In this document: one piece after another, positions 15,750 to 23,637 of the stretch
Layout of the letters: each line of letters begins with the position of its first letter
Position numbering within the stretch: position 1 is the first letter of the stretch
Assembly: GCA_050011095.1 (NCBI GenBank)
Contig: JBEKJU010000021.1
Coordinates: forward strand, 1-28,712
Direction of reading: 5' to 3'
DNA length: 28,712 nt
Source of the DNA: JBEKJU01 sp050011095
Lineage (GTDB): Bacteria; Desulfobacterota; Syntrophorhabdia; Syntrophorhabdales; WCHB1-27
The notes under the pieces: model-generated
Seen by the model: the letters and a program-made list of their open reading frames with translations, nothing else
What the model was told of the DNA's origin: nothing
The model's database searches: none
Program-made: the position numbers and the translations under genes

Positions 15750-17941
15750 TGCCTTCCCGGTGCCTGATAATAGACATAGTAGGTCTTGTCGAAGATATTG
15801 TTCACCGCGAGCGAGACCGTCGCGAAGGATGTCACCTGGTAGGATACCTTCGCGTCAGCCGTAAAGAAAGGGTCGTAGGACCCGAAGACCCCGGTCGTCG
15901 TATCGCTGTTATCGGACGTGCTGAACTGCTTGCCCACGTACCTGCCCGTGAGGCTTCCGGACCAGGCTTTGTACGTGACGTCGCCCCCCACGTTGAACAT
16001 CTCCCGGGGCATATACGTGAGCTGGTGACCCACGGACGCGGGGTCGGCGGCGTCCCTCACCACCTTCGCGTCATTGTAGGTGTAGTTGATGAAGAGGTGC
16101 AGCCATTTGTCAAACCTCTGCTCCAGCGAAAGCTCGACCCCCTTGACATCCGCCTTGCCTATGTTGACCTCGTTCGCCGTGGACGTGGCGAAATTGATCG
16201 GTTGCTCGATAAAATTGTTCATGTGGTTCTCAAAATAGGTGGCCTTGAAGACGCTCCCCTTCCAGAGCTTCTGCTCCCCCCCGATCTCCCAGGAGGTGGT
16301 CGTTTCCGGCTTGAGGTTCGGGTTCGGGTTAAAGGTGATCCCGTAGTACTGCCACGTCCTGAAAAGCTCGTAGAGGGTGGGCGGCCTGAAGGCCTGGCCG
16401 AGGGACGTCCGGAGCACCGTGCCGTCAAAGGGGGTGTAGACCAGGGCGCCCTTGGGGCGGAAGTAATTCTGGGTGTTCGAGGGAAACTGTTGGGACGAGA
16501 CGCCGTAGGTGTTGGAAAAGCCGTCGAAGACCCTCCACCAGTCCTCCCTGGCGCCGATATATGCCTTGAGAGGTTTCAGGATTTGTATCTCATCCTGGGC
16601 GAAGAGGGCGTACGTCTGTTCCCTGCCCCCCGACTGGTCGAGGATGGCGCTTTTCGTGTATTCGTCCCTCCAGGAGGTCAGGTTCCACTCGGTGGTGCCC
16701 TCCCAGTCGTACCGGTAGGAGCCGCCGACGGTGAGGATGTTCCAGTCGGCCAGCGGCTTCGTGGCCTGGATGTCCCCGAAATAAGACGTGGAGGGACTCG
16801 AGTTGAGCGTACCCGGTCCACCGTCGATCTGGGTCGCCGGGGGAAAGCCGGGCGCGATGTACCAGTTCTCCCCCTGTTTGGCCATGCCAAACTGGACCTT
16901 CGTCTTGATGTCGCCCAGCTCCGTCTCGTAGCCCGCCTTGTAGGTATCCGTGCTCATGCGGCCCCAGGTGTCGGCGAACTGACCCGAGCCCACGCCGGGG
17001 TTCATAAAGTTCAAAGGGTTGCCGTAGCCGAGCACGTTGGACCCGGCGCCGTTATAGAGGTAGCTATTGGGGTTGCCGTAGCTGTACTGATAGGTCGTCT
17101 TGTAGTAGGCGGCGCTCAGGCGCGAGGTGGGCGTGAAGTCGTAGGCCACCTTGGCCGTGATATCCTGGTCCCACCACGAGTTGTTGCCCGTGTTGCCGAT
17201 AAGGTATTGGGTCCCGCCGGTACTGGTCCGCGTCGGGGACCACCCGGTGATCCCCGCGGGCGGCGGGCTCGACGTGGTGACGAAGTCCGTCGGGTAGCCC
17301 CGTGTCGCCTGGTAGCCGGTGCTCACGAACATGGAGAGCCTGTTGTCGTATTTATTGCCGTACGAGGTATAGCCCCTCCAGTAATCATCGGAGCCGTAGG
17401 ACCCTTTCACGATAAGCTCCTCTTTCTCGGGCATTTTGGTCAGGATATTGACAACGCCGCCCATGGCGTAGCCGCCATACAAGCTCGAAAAAGGACCCCG
17501 TATCACCTCCATCTGCCTGATGTCCTCCGGCGCCAGGCCCCCGAACTGCACGTTGCCCGTATAGGCGCTGTTGAGGGGCATCCCGTCGAGGAGGACCAGG
17601 GTCCGCTCCTGGCCCGGCATGCCCCTCAAGTTAATGCTCGACAGCACGTCCGTAAGGCCCTTGCCCCGCGTATCGAAGACGCCGGGCAAGGTGTTGAGCG
17701 CCTCGTCCGGGGCCATGATCTCCCTCTGCCCGATATCCTGCTGAGTCACCACGCTCGTGGACGCGGGCGCCTGGGACGCCTCCGTCTCCGTCCGCGTCGC
17801 CGTCACCACGATCTGCTCGAGCTCCATCGGGTTCTTTTGTTGGACTGACGCTGGCGTTGCATCCGTCGGGTTTTTTTCTTGCGCCCATGCCGTTCCTAAA
17901 AGAAGCAAAAGAACAATGAATAACGACACTTTCCTTACCAT
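15719..17941 (-). CDS. TonB-dependent outer-membrane receptor 1 (BtuB-like fold)
   Basis: A 740-residue outer-membrane receptor. A signal peptide (MVRKVSLFIVLLLLLGTAWA, 1-20) is followed by a TonB-box region ELEQIVVTATR (40-50), the plug domain with INLRGMPGQERTLVLLDGMP and IEVIRGP-type motif MEVIRGPFSSLYGGYAMGG, and a C-terminal 22-strand barrel ending in TVTIRF with the terminal Phe. I chose the ATG at 17941, which follows GGGAGG by eight bases and a clean signal peptide; the open frame continues to 18052 but without signal-like sequence. It is the first gene of the ten-gene operon. Plug motifs fit cobalamin, heme or siderophore receptors alike, so I leave the ligand open. Confidence 0.92.
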   Translation of the reverse strand: MVRKVSLFIVLLLLLGTAWAQEKNPTDATPASVQQKNPMELEQIVVTATRTETEASQAPASTSVVTQQDIGQREIMAPDEALNTLPGVFDTRGKGLTDVLSSINLRGMPGQERTLVLLDGMPLNSAYTGNVQFGGLAPEDIRQMEVIRGPFSSLYGGYAMGGVVNILTKMPEKEELIVKGSYGSDDYWRGYTSYGNKYDNRLSMFVSTGYQATRGYPTDFVTTSSPPPAGITGWSPTRTSTGGTQYLIGNTGNNSWWDQDITAKVAYDFTPTSRLSAAYYKTTYQYSYGNPNSYLYNGAGSNVLGYGNPLNFMNPGVGSGQFADTWGRMSTDTYKAGYETELGDIKTKVQFGMAKQGENWYIAPGFPPATQIDGGPGTLNSSPSTSYFGDIQATKPLADWNILTVGGSYRYDWEGTTEWNLTSWRDEYTKSAILDQSGGREQTYALFAQDEIQILKPLKAYIGAREDWWRVFDGFSNTYGVSSQQFPSNTQNYFRPKGALVYTPFDGTVLRTSLGQAFRPPTLYELFRTWQYYGITFNPNPNLKPETTTSWEIGGEQKLWKGSVFKATYFENHMNNFIEQPINFATSTANEVNIGKADVKGVELSLEQRFDKWLHLFINYTYNDAKVVRDAADPASVGHQLTYMPREMFNVGGDVTYKAWSGSLTGRYVGKQFSTSDNSDTTTGVFGSYDPFFTADAKVSYQVTSFATVSLAVNNIFDKTYYVYYQAPGRQWFGTVTIRF

Positions 17942-18152
17942 TCTTCCATCCTCCCTTTTCTTTCCGTTTCCACCTCCTTTTCGTGTTAAAATGACTCCCG
18001 GAGGTGGGGTTCGCTCGACATTCACGTGCGAGCGGCAAGGCGTCCCAGCCAAGGTTTCGCCTGCCCTCGCGAGCTTGCTCTCACCTCCTTTCTTCTATCG
18101 TGCCCATTCATCTCAGAGGACTACATCCGTCGCACATCACGTCTGACTCTTG
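17942..18152 (-). other. Leader region before receptor 1, rich in inverted repeats
   Basis: Read on the minus strand, this untranslated stretch can form a stem of GCGAG-GGCAGGCG with CGCC-TTGCC-GCTCGC (about 18023-18070), a competing GCTCG/CGAGC hairpin, and CCACCTCC (18007-18000) with GGAGGTGG (17977-17970) enclosing 22 bases. A 29-codon frame starts at an ATG near 18116 and runs across a strong AGGAGG. None matches a riboswitch I can name. It may be a regulatory leader, but folding is by eye only. Confidence 0.4.
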
Positions 18153-18213
18153 AAAATAAAAATCGGCCACGAAGACCACCTTCTGGATGGTGGATAGGCC
18201 TTCGTGGCCGATT
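18152..18213 (-). terminator. Strong intrinsic terminator or attenuator hairpin, minus strand
   Basis: A perfect 14-base inverted repeat, AATCGGCCACGAAG (18161-18174) and its complement (18200-18213), encloses a second CCACC/GGTGG hairpin. On the minus strand it is followed by TTTATTTT, a U-rich tail; the plus strand has none. It lies between a minus promoter-like sequence and receptor 1, where no upstream gene needs terminating. That suggests attenuation or a small RNA. Confidence 0.65.
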
Positions 18214-18230
18214 ACCGGATGCTTGATTTT

Positions 18231-18248
18231 AAAAAGCCCCTGCGGGGC
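18231..18248 (-). terminator. Second terminator-like hairpin, minus strand
   Basis: GCCCC-GCA-GGGGC followed by TTTTT on the minus strand. A preceding GCAGGGG (about 18258-18264) could pair with the same CCCC and disrupt it, the arrangement expected of an antiterminator. It sits 18 bases upstream of the larger terminator hairpin on the same strand. Confidence 0.55.
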
Positions 18249-18284
18249 CCGCTTCCCCTGCGTGAGGTAGCTGCTTTCATTTTT

Positions 18285-18312
18285 ATATCATACTTGAGCC
18301 CCATTCCGTCAA
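18285..18312 (-). promoter_or_regulatory. Possible promoter for the minus-strand leader
   Basis: TTGACG (18312-18307) and TGATAT (18290-18285) with 16 bases between; TATGAT at 18292-18287 is an alternative -10. It would start a leader of about 330 bases ahead of receptor 1, or an RNA of about 120 bases ending at the terminator near 18155. Confidence 0.35.
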
Positions 18313-18432
18313 GCGTAAAAATATCCGACCGGTAATGATAACGCCGCTCGACCATCGTCAGCCAGGTCAATTCGCGGAACCTGCTTGGCCCCCTTGAAGC
18401 TGGTATGGTTCAACAAAACGTTCAAAAAACGT

Positions 18433-18461
18433 TTGCAATTATCGGCCTGGTGTGGTAGAGA
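18433..18461 (+). promoter_or_regulatory. Possible promoter for the cobalamin-riboswitch transcript
   Basis: TTGCAA (18433-18438) and TAGAGA (18456-18461) with a 17-base spacer, immediately before the riboswitch. The match is modest; position is the main support. Confidence 0.35.
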
Positions 18462-18465
18462 AATG

Positions 18466-18640
18466 ATGCGGCCTACAGTTTTAACCTGAAGGGGAAGTGC
18501 AGTGAAAATCTGCCGCTGTCCCGCAACTGTGATGGGTGACAAGGCCGGTACGGTTCACGCAACCAGCCACTGTCCGGCAACGGATAGGAAGTCGTACCGG
18601 TAACGCCCCTTAAGCCAGAAGACCTCGGGTTAAATCATGA
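18466..18640 (+). ncRNA. Cobalamin riboswitch
   Basis: The core shows the standard order of cobalamin (B12-box) elements: GGGGAAGTGCAGTGAAAATC near 18491-18510, then CTGTCCCGCAACTGTGA (about 18515-18532), and the 3' AGCCAGAAGACCTC (18612-18625). The intervening CCGGTACGGTTCACGCAACC and GTCGTACCGG form the usual peripheral stem. Binding of a cobalamin would switch off the downstream operon. The region 18641-18825 between it and the receptor start carries the expression platform; I see a CTGCCCG/CGGGCAG hairpin (about 18785-18804) just before the Shine-Dalgarno sequence, without a U-run, which suggests control of translation, but this is inference. Confidence 0.92.
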
Positions 18641-18825
18641 CGACGCTACCTTACGCGGCATAAGGGGGTGCGTATGAAATCCAACTCTTCATGAATCCTC
18701 TCCTTTCTTTCGTCACCGGATAAGCCAAAACTGTCCGTCTTTTATCCCACTTCAAGCAATCGTTGGATGTGGGGCGGGAGAGTACTGCCCGAAAAACCGG
18801 GCAGCACACAGAAAGGAGACTCTCC

Positions 18826-20913
18826 ATGTGGCATCATTGCGTCAAAGTGAGGAATAAAAAGCGGCTCCTATGCTCGGAAACCCAAACCGGCCCATTTGTA
18901 GTGGCTCTCGTGCTCATATACTGCATAGCAGGGACGGCCCCTGCCCTCGCTCAGGAGCCTTACCGCCTCGACGAAGTCGTCGTGACCGCGTCGCGGATCG
19001 AGACCCCGCTTGCCGAGGCGCCCGCCAACGTGACGGTTATCACGGCCCAGCAAATCAGGGAGTCGGGCGCCCAGACCCTCGTCGATGTCTTTGACCAGGA
19101 GCCCGGTGTCTTTACCCAGAACGTGTTCGGCAATCCTAAAACGGCAACTATCGACATCCGGGGCTATGGAGAGGCAGCGCCCCAAAACGTCCTCTTCCTC
19201 GTTAATGGCAGGCGCATCAACTCCATCGACAACTCGGGCGCCGACCTCGCGCAGATACCCGTGGACGCCATCGAAAGGGTCGAGGTATACCGGGGCCCGG
19301 CGAGCGTCCTTTTTGGCGACAACGCCCCCGCAGGCGCCGTGAACGTCATCTTGAAGGCGGGAGAAGGCCCGCCCAAGTTATCGGTGGCCACAACGGCCGG
19401 CAGCTACAACTTCTTCAAGCCGGAGGCCATGGTCTCCGGCAGTCAGGACAGGTTCTCGTACATGGCCTTCGGCTCGGACCTCGATACCGACGGATACAGG
19501 CACAACAACGCGCTCCACTCGAAGGACCTGCTGGGCAATTTCAGCTTCGACATGAGTGATTATCTTAAACTGAACCTGAGTACGGGTGTTCACGCAGACT
19601 CTTACGGCCAGCCGGGCGCGCTCTATTGGTCTGCCCTGCGTCAGGGGTTAGTCGATCCCAAGGATTCCACCCACCCGAACGACACCGCCTCCACGGAAGA
19701 CAACTTCTTCGATTTTGTGCCCGAGATCAAACTCCGTGAGGATGTCGTCCTCTCCCTTGGGGCTTCTTACCGGGACCGCCACACCGGTTCTTTTTACGAC
19801 TTCGGTTTCGGCACCTACAGCGACACGAAGAGCCAACTTCAGACCTATGCCTTCACCCCGAAGGTTGTGGTCTCCACCCCGATAGGAGGCATGAAGAATA
19901 CCTTCGTCATCGGATCGGATTATGACAGGTACCCCACGACGGTAAGCTCGTCGGGCCTACTGCCCGGTCCGTCCCAGTCGAGGAGCGACATTAACAAGCG
20001 GGACTTTGCCGGCTATGCGGACGAGAAGATCTATCCGCTGCAGGACCTCGCCCTGGAGGCAGGCTACAGACGGCAAAAGTCGACTTTCGATGTGGACTAC
20101 AAGGACTTCGTAAACCCCGTCCTCAGCCAGGCGGGCACGTCCGGCTACGACAGGGACGCCTACCGCCTGTCCGCCAATTACTCGATCCTCGACAAGGCGA
20201 ATATTTTTGCTTCGTACAGCAAGGGCTTCCGCTTCCCCACGACCGATGAATTCGTCGTTACCGGCTTCTCTCCGGCGCCCGGCGTTTTTGTGCCGACCCA
20301 GCTCAACACCAGCCTCAAGCCCCAGACCACCGAGGAGCTTGACCTCGGCATCCGTTGGAATCCATGGCACAGGGTCGGGGGCGCTTTCACCTATTATCAA
20401 AGCTGGAACAGGGACGAGATATACTTCAACCCTCTCACCGTCGCGAATGAGAACTACGACAGGACAAAGCGGCAGGGCGTGGAATCGACGCTCTTCTTCA
20501 ATCTTGCCACGGGTCTCACACTCAATCTGGCTTACTCCTACACCGAGGCCCTTTTCGATGGAGGGCAGTTCGGCGGAAACCGCATTCCCCTGGTACCCGA
20601 GAACAAGGCCTCGGCAAAGCTCACTTATGCCGTCTCCAACTGGACGTTCAGCCTCGCTTCGGTGTACACCGGCGAGCGTTACGCCATAAGCGACCAGGCG
20701 AACGCGCAGGAACAACTGCCGGGCTACACGACGTTCGACACCTCCGTCGGTTACCGATGGGACAGGCTGAGCGCCCTGCTTACCGTCAGAAACCTGACGG
20801 ACAAGAGATACGGCGAGATTGGGGTCTACAGCCCGTATGTCAACGACATTGCCTTGTATCCATCGCCGGGACGCCAGTTTTTCCTCACGCTGAGGTATGC
20901 CCTTGGAGGGTGA
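18826..20913 (+). CDS. btuB: TonB-dependent outer-membrane receptor 2, corrinoid (BtuB-like)
   Basis: A 695-residue outer-membrane receptor. After a long N-terminal signal (hydrophobic VVALVLIYCIAG, ending in ALA around residue 43) comes a TonB-box region YRLDEVVVTASR (46-57), plug motifs IDIRGYGEAAPQNVLFLVNG and IERVEVYRGPASVLFGDNA, and a barrel ending in FFLTLRYALGG. The ATG at 18826 is preceded by AAAGGAGA with good spacing; the frame stays open upstream to 18763 but falls in the riboswitch expression platform. Being the first gene behind a cobalamin riboswitch and followed by BtuF, BtuC, BtuD and CbiZ, it very probably imports cobalamin or other corrinoids. It is only distantly similar to receptor 1. 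Confidence 0.92.
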   Translation: MWHHCVKVRNKKRLLCSETQTGPFVVALVLIYCIAGTAPALAQEPYRLDEVVVTASRIETPLAEAPANVTVITAQQIRESGAQTLVDVFDQEPGVFTQNVFGNPKTATIDIRGYGEAAPQNVLFLVNGRRINSIDNSGADLAQIPVDAIERVEVYRGPASVLFGDNAPAGAVNVILKAGEGPPKLSVATTAGSYNFFKPEAMVSGSQDRFSYMAFGSDLDTDGYRHNNALHSKDLLGNFSFDMSDYLKLNLSTGVHADSYGQPGALYWSALRQGLVDPKDSTHPNDTASTEDNFFDFVPEIKLREDVVLSLGASYRDRHTGSFYDFGFGTYSDTKSQLQTYAFTPKVVVSTPIGGMKNTFVIGSDYDRYPTTVSSSGLLPGPSQSRSDINKRDFAGYADEKIYPLQDLALEAGYRRQKSTFDVDYKDFVNPVLSQAGTSGYDRDAYRLSANYSILDKANIFASYSKGFRFPTTDEFVVTGFSPAPGVFVPTQLNTSLKPQTTEELDLGIRWNPWHRVGGAFTYYQSWNRDEIYFNPLTVANENYDRTKRQGVESTLFFNLATGLTLNLAYSYTEALFDGGQFGGNRIPLVPENKASAKLTYAVSNWTFSLASVYTGERYAISDQANAQEQLPGYTTFDTSVGYRWDRLSALLTVRNLTDKRYGEIGVYSPYVNDIALYPSPGRQFFLTLRYALGG

Positions 20914-20919
20914 GAGGGA

Positions 20920-21768
20920 ATGAAGATTATATTTTTGCTGGTGTCTCTCCTGGTCGCGGGCATGCTCCCGGCCCATGCGGCAGCCGGACCTGCGGATGCG
21001 GCCGGTTTATCCCCTCGCAGGATTATCTCCCTTGGGCCGACCATCACCGAGAAGCTGTATCTACTGGGCGCCCAGGACAGGCTCGTGGGCGTCACTACCT
21101 ACTGCGAAAGGCCTCCCGAAGCGGCGCATAAGGAAAAGGTCGGGAACGTGACCCAGGTGAATATAGAAAAGATCGTCGAGTTAAAGCCCGACCTCGTGGT
21201 TGCCACGTCTCTCACGGAGCGGAGAGCGGTTCCGGCATTGAGACGCCTGGGCATCAGGGTAATCGTGTTCAATGAGCCGGGGTCTTACGAGGAGATGAAC
21301 CGGCAGTTTCTGGAGCTTGGGAGGATAGTCGGGAGAGAAAGAGAGGCGGAGGGGATCATAAGGTCCGCGGAACGCCGGGTCGATGTGATAAAAAAACGGG
21401 TAGAGGGTTTCCCGAAGCCGAAGGTCTTTATCCAGCTCGGCGCAAAGCCCTTGTTTGCCGCCACAAAAGATTCTTTCGTGAATGACTTCATCGAGCTTGG
21501 GGGCGGGACCAATATCGCCCGCGAGGCAAAAACGGGGTTCTATAGCAGGGAAGAGGTGCTGAGGCAGGACCCGGATATCATCATCATTGTCCTCATGGAT
21601 GCGGCAACGGGCAACGAAAAGAAGGGATGGCAGAAGTTTCACGCCCTGAGGGCGGTAAGAAACGACAAAATATTCATTATGGACCCGTACCGCATCTGCA
21701 GCCCGACGCCCCGGACGTTCGTTGACGCCCTCGAGGAAATGGTAAAAGCGCTGCATCCCGGCGCATAG
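20920..21768 (+). CDS. btuF: Cobalamin periplasmic binding protein BtuF
   Basis: A 282-residue periplasmic binding protein that hands corrinoid to the BtuCD importer. A signal peptide (about 1-21, ending AHA) is followed by RIISLGPTITEKLYLLGAQDRLVGVTTYC, of which the ISLGPTITE and GVTTYC motifs are typical, then VNIEKIVELKPDLVVA and LRRLGIRVIVF. The start lies six bases after the receptor stop behind GAGAGGGA. The riboswitch upstream and CbiZ downstream support a corrinoid ligand. BtuF1 at 14745-15749 is its diverged counterpart. Confidence 0.9.
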   Translation: MKIIFLLVSLLVAGMLPAHAAAGPADAAGLSPRRIISLGPTITEKLYLLGAQDRLVGVTTYCERPPEAAHKEKVGNVTQVNIEKIVELKPDLVVATSLTERRAVPALRRLGIRVIVFNEPGSYEEMNRQFLELGRIVGREREAEGIIRSAERRVDVIKKRVEGFPKPKVFIQLGAKPLFAATKDSFVNDFIELGGGTNIAREAKTGFYSREEVLRQDPDIIIIVLMDAATGNEKKGWQKFHALRAVRNDKIFIMDPYRICSPTPRTFVDALEEMVKALHPGA

Positions 21769-21780
21769 AGGAGAAACAGC

Positions 21781-22796
21781 TTGGAGAACAGGCTCTTTAA
21801 ATGGCTCTTTACCCTGCTTGTCCTGATCATGATCCTGCTGGCGGTCTCAGCCTTCTCCCTCTGCCTCGGCCCCTCGGGCATGCATCCCGGCACGATAGTA
21901 CGTCTCATGTTTGGCGGGAAGGGGACAGCTACCGACTACGCTATCCTTTTCGATATACGCCTCCCGAGAATCCTTCTGGGCTTCGCCGTCGGCGGCAGCC
22001 TCAGCCTTGCGGGAGTGGTGCTCCAGGCCATGTTCAGAAACCCCTGGTTGAGCCTTATACGCTCGGCATCTCGGGCGGCGCGGCCCTCGGCGTTGCCCTG
22101 GGCACGATACTCGGTCAGACCGGCCTGCTCGGCGCCTACTCGCTGCCTATCTTCGGTTTTCTTGGCGCCTCCTGCGTCATCCTGTTTCTCTCCATCGGCA
22201 TCAACAGGTCGGTCCTGAATCTTCAAAGCCTCCTTCTCACCGGCGTCATGATTAGCTTTATATCCTCTTCCGCGGTACTGCTGATCATGTCCGTCTCGCG
22301 TATCGAGGACCTCCACGGCATCCTGTTCTGGATCATCGGCTCCCTGGGCGAAACCGACTGGCTTCCGGTAAAGCTGGCGCTCATCGCGGCCTTCTCCGGC
22401 CTCATTGTCGCCTATCTCTTCTGTTTTGATCTTAACGCCCTGAGTCTGGGGGAAGAGGACGCCCTTCACCTCGGCGTGAACGTGGAAAGAACCAAGCGGG
22501 TGCTCCTCCTCCTCGCATCTTTCCTGGCTGGCCTGTCCGTTTCCCTCGCGGGGGCCATAGGCTTCGTGGGCCTGGTCGTCCCCCATTTCGTCCGCATGTT
22601 CGCGGGGACCGACCATCGCATTCTCCTTGCCTCTTCATTTGTCTCGGGCGCAATCTTCCTCATCTTCTGCGATGCGCTGGCGAAGAGCGTGGCGCAGCCC
22701 GTGGAGTTGCCCGTAGGCGTGGTTACCGGCTTACTCGGGGGCATCCTTTTCATTTACGCGATGATGAGACGGGCGAACACCGTGAGAGGCAAGTGA
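21781..22796 (+). pseudogene. btuC: Cobalamin importer permease BtuC, frameshifted as sequenced
   Basis: A FecCD-family permease split by one base. From a TTG at 21781 (GAGGAG upstream) the protein reads through LSLAGVVLQAMFRNP, then the frame changes at a run of four C (about 22041-22044); with five C it would read FRNPLVEPYTLGISGGAALG and continue in the other frame to 22796, about 338 residues in all. The second part is fully conserved, with SLGEEDALHLGVNVERTK, GFVGLVVPHFVRM and ELPVGVVTGLLGGILFIY. Clean sequence on both sides of a one-base deletion in a homopolymer suggests either a very recent mutation or a sequencing error; I favour error. It sits between btuF and btuD. Confidence 0.88.
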
Positions 22797-23590
22797 TGCT
22801 GGAACTCCGTCATGTCGGCTGCCGCTACGACGATCATTTTGTCCTCAAGGATATCAACGTCCACATAGAGGACGGAGACCTCGTGGGCGTGATAGGACCG
22901 AATGGGTCGGGAAAAACCACCCTGATCAGGGCCGTCGCCAGGGCGATAAAGCCTGCCGAAGGGGAGGTGCTGCTCAGAGGGAAGCCACTCGGCATGTTCG
23001 GTTTCAGGGAACTGGCCCAACAGGTTGCCGTCGTGGGAAGGCTGTACGATCTCGATGTGCAGATGAGGGTCGAAGACCTGGTGCTTCTCGGCAGGATACC
23101 CCACAGAAGGGGCTTGCAGCTCATGGAGAGGAGGTCGGATATGGACATAGCACGGAGGGCCATGGAGCTTACCGGAACCTTAAGCCTCAAGGACCGTTTC
23201 GTGGATAGCCTGAGCAGCGGGGAGAGGCAGCTCGTGTTCATCGCCCGCAGCCTTGCCCAGGAGCCGGAGCTGCTGCTTCTCGACGAGCCTACCAGTCACC
23301 TCGACATCACCCATCAGGCAAGGGTCCTCGACCTGGTAAGAAAACTGAACAGGGATAAGGGTCTCACCGTCCTGGTCGTGCTTCACGATCTCAACCTTGC
23401 GAGCCAGTATTGCGACAGGCTATTTTTGCTCAGTGACGGCACGCTCCGGAAGGACGGCACGCCCGACGAGGTGCTGACGTACCAGACCATTGAGGAGGTA
23501 TATCATACGACCGTGGTGGTAATGAAAAATCCCGTCTCCTCAAGGCCCTGCGTATTCCTTGTGCCGGAGGATGCAATTGCCGGCGTGTAA
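22796..23590 (+). CDS. btuD: Cobalamin importer ATPase BtuD
   Basis: A 264-residue ABC importer ATPase, with Walker A GPNGSGKTT (34-42), VEDLVLLGRIPHR, signature LSSGERQ, Walker B LLLLDEPTSHLDITHQ and switch His in VLHDLNLA. It is the partner of the adjacent BtuC. The ATG at 22796 overlaps the permease stop (TGATG), with GAGG ahead; a GTG at 22793 is the other possible start. It is a paralogue of the ATPase at 12943-13719, which has the orthodox LSGGE signature. The C-terminal part ending in VFLVPEDAIAGV follows a region typical of cobalamin and iron-complex importers. Confidence 0.9.
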   Translation: MLELRHVGCRYDDHFVLKDINVHIEDGDLVGVIGPNGSGKTTLIRAVARAIKPAEGEVLLRGKPLGMFGFRELAQQVAVVGRLYDLDVQMRVEDLVLLGRIPHRRGLQLMERRSDMDIARRAMELTGTLSLKDRFVDSLSSGERQLVFIARSLAQEPELLLLDEPTSHLDITHQARVLDLVRKLNRDKGLTVLVVLHDLNLASQYCDRLFLLSDGTLRKDGTPDEVLTYQTIEEVYHTTVVVMKNPVSSRPCVFLVPEDAIAGV

Positions 23591-23637
23591 TGAAAGGCCA
23601 CCTGACGGGTCAACGATGAAAGATTAGGGGGAGGCAC

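Noticed and set aside
15749..17848. A 699-codon plus-strand open frame opposite receptor 1
   Set aside because: Its composition (Arg, Gly, Val, Pro, His-rich, no domain) is that of antisense to a GC-rich gene, and the minus strand encodes a clear TonB-dependent receptor with signal peptide, TonB box and terminal Phe.
18023..18070. Resemblance to a cyclic di-GMP (GEMM-I) riboswitch, from AAACC followed by GGGACGC on the minus strand
   Set aside because: The spacing between the two motifs is too short for the usual stem, and the second helix and tetraloop receptor are absent.
17942..18312. A second cobalamin riboswitch on the minus strand, ahead of receptor 1
   Set aside because: None of the conserved B12-box elements found at 18491-18625 occurs on the minus strand in this region.
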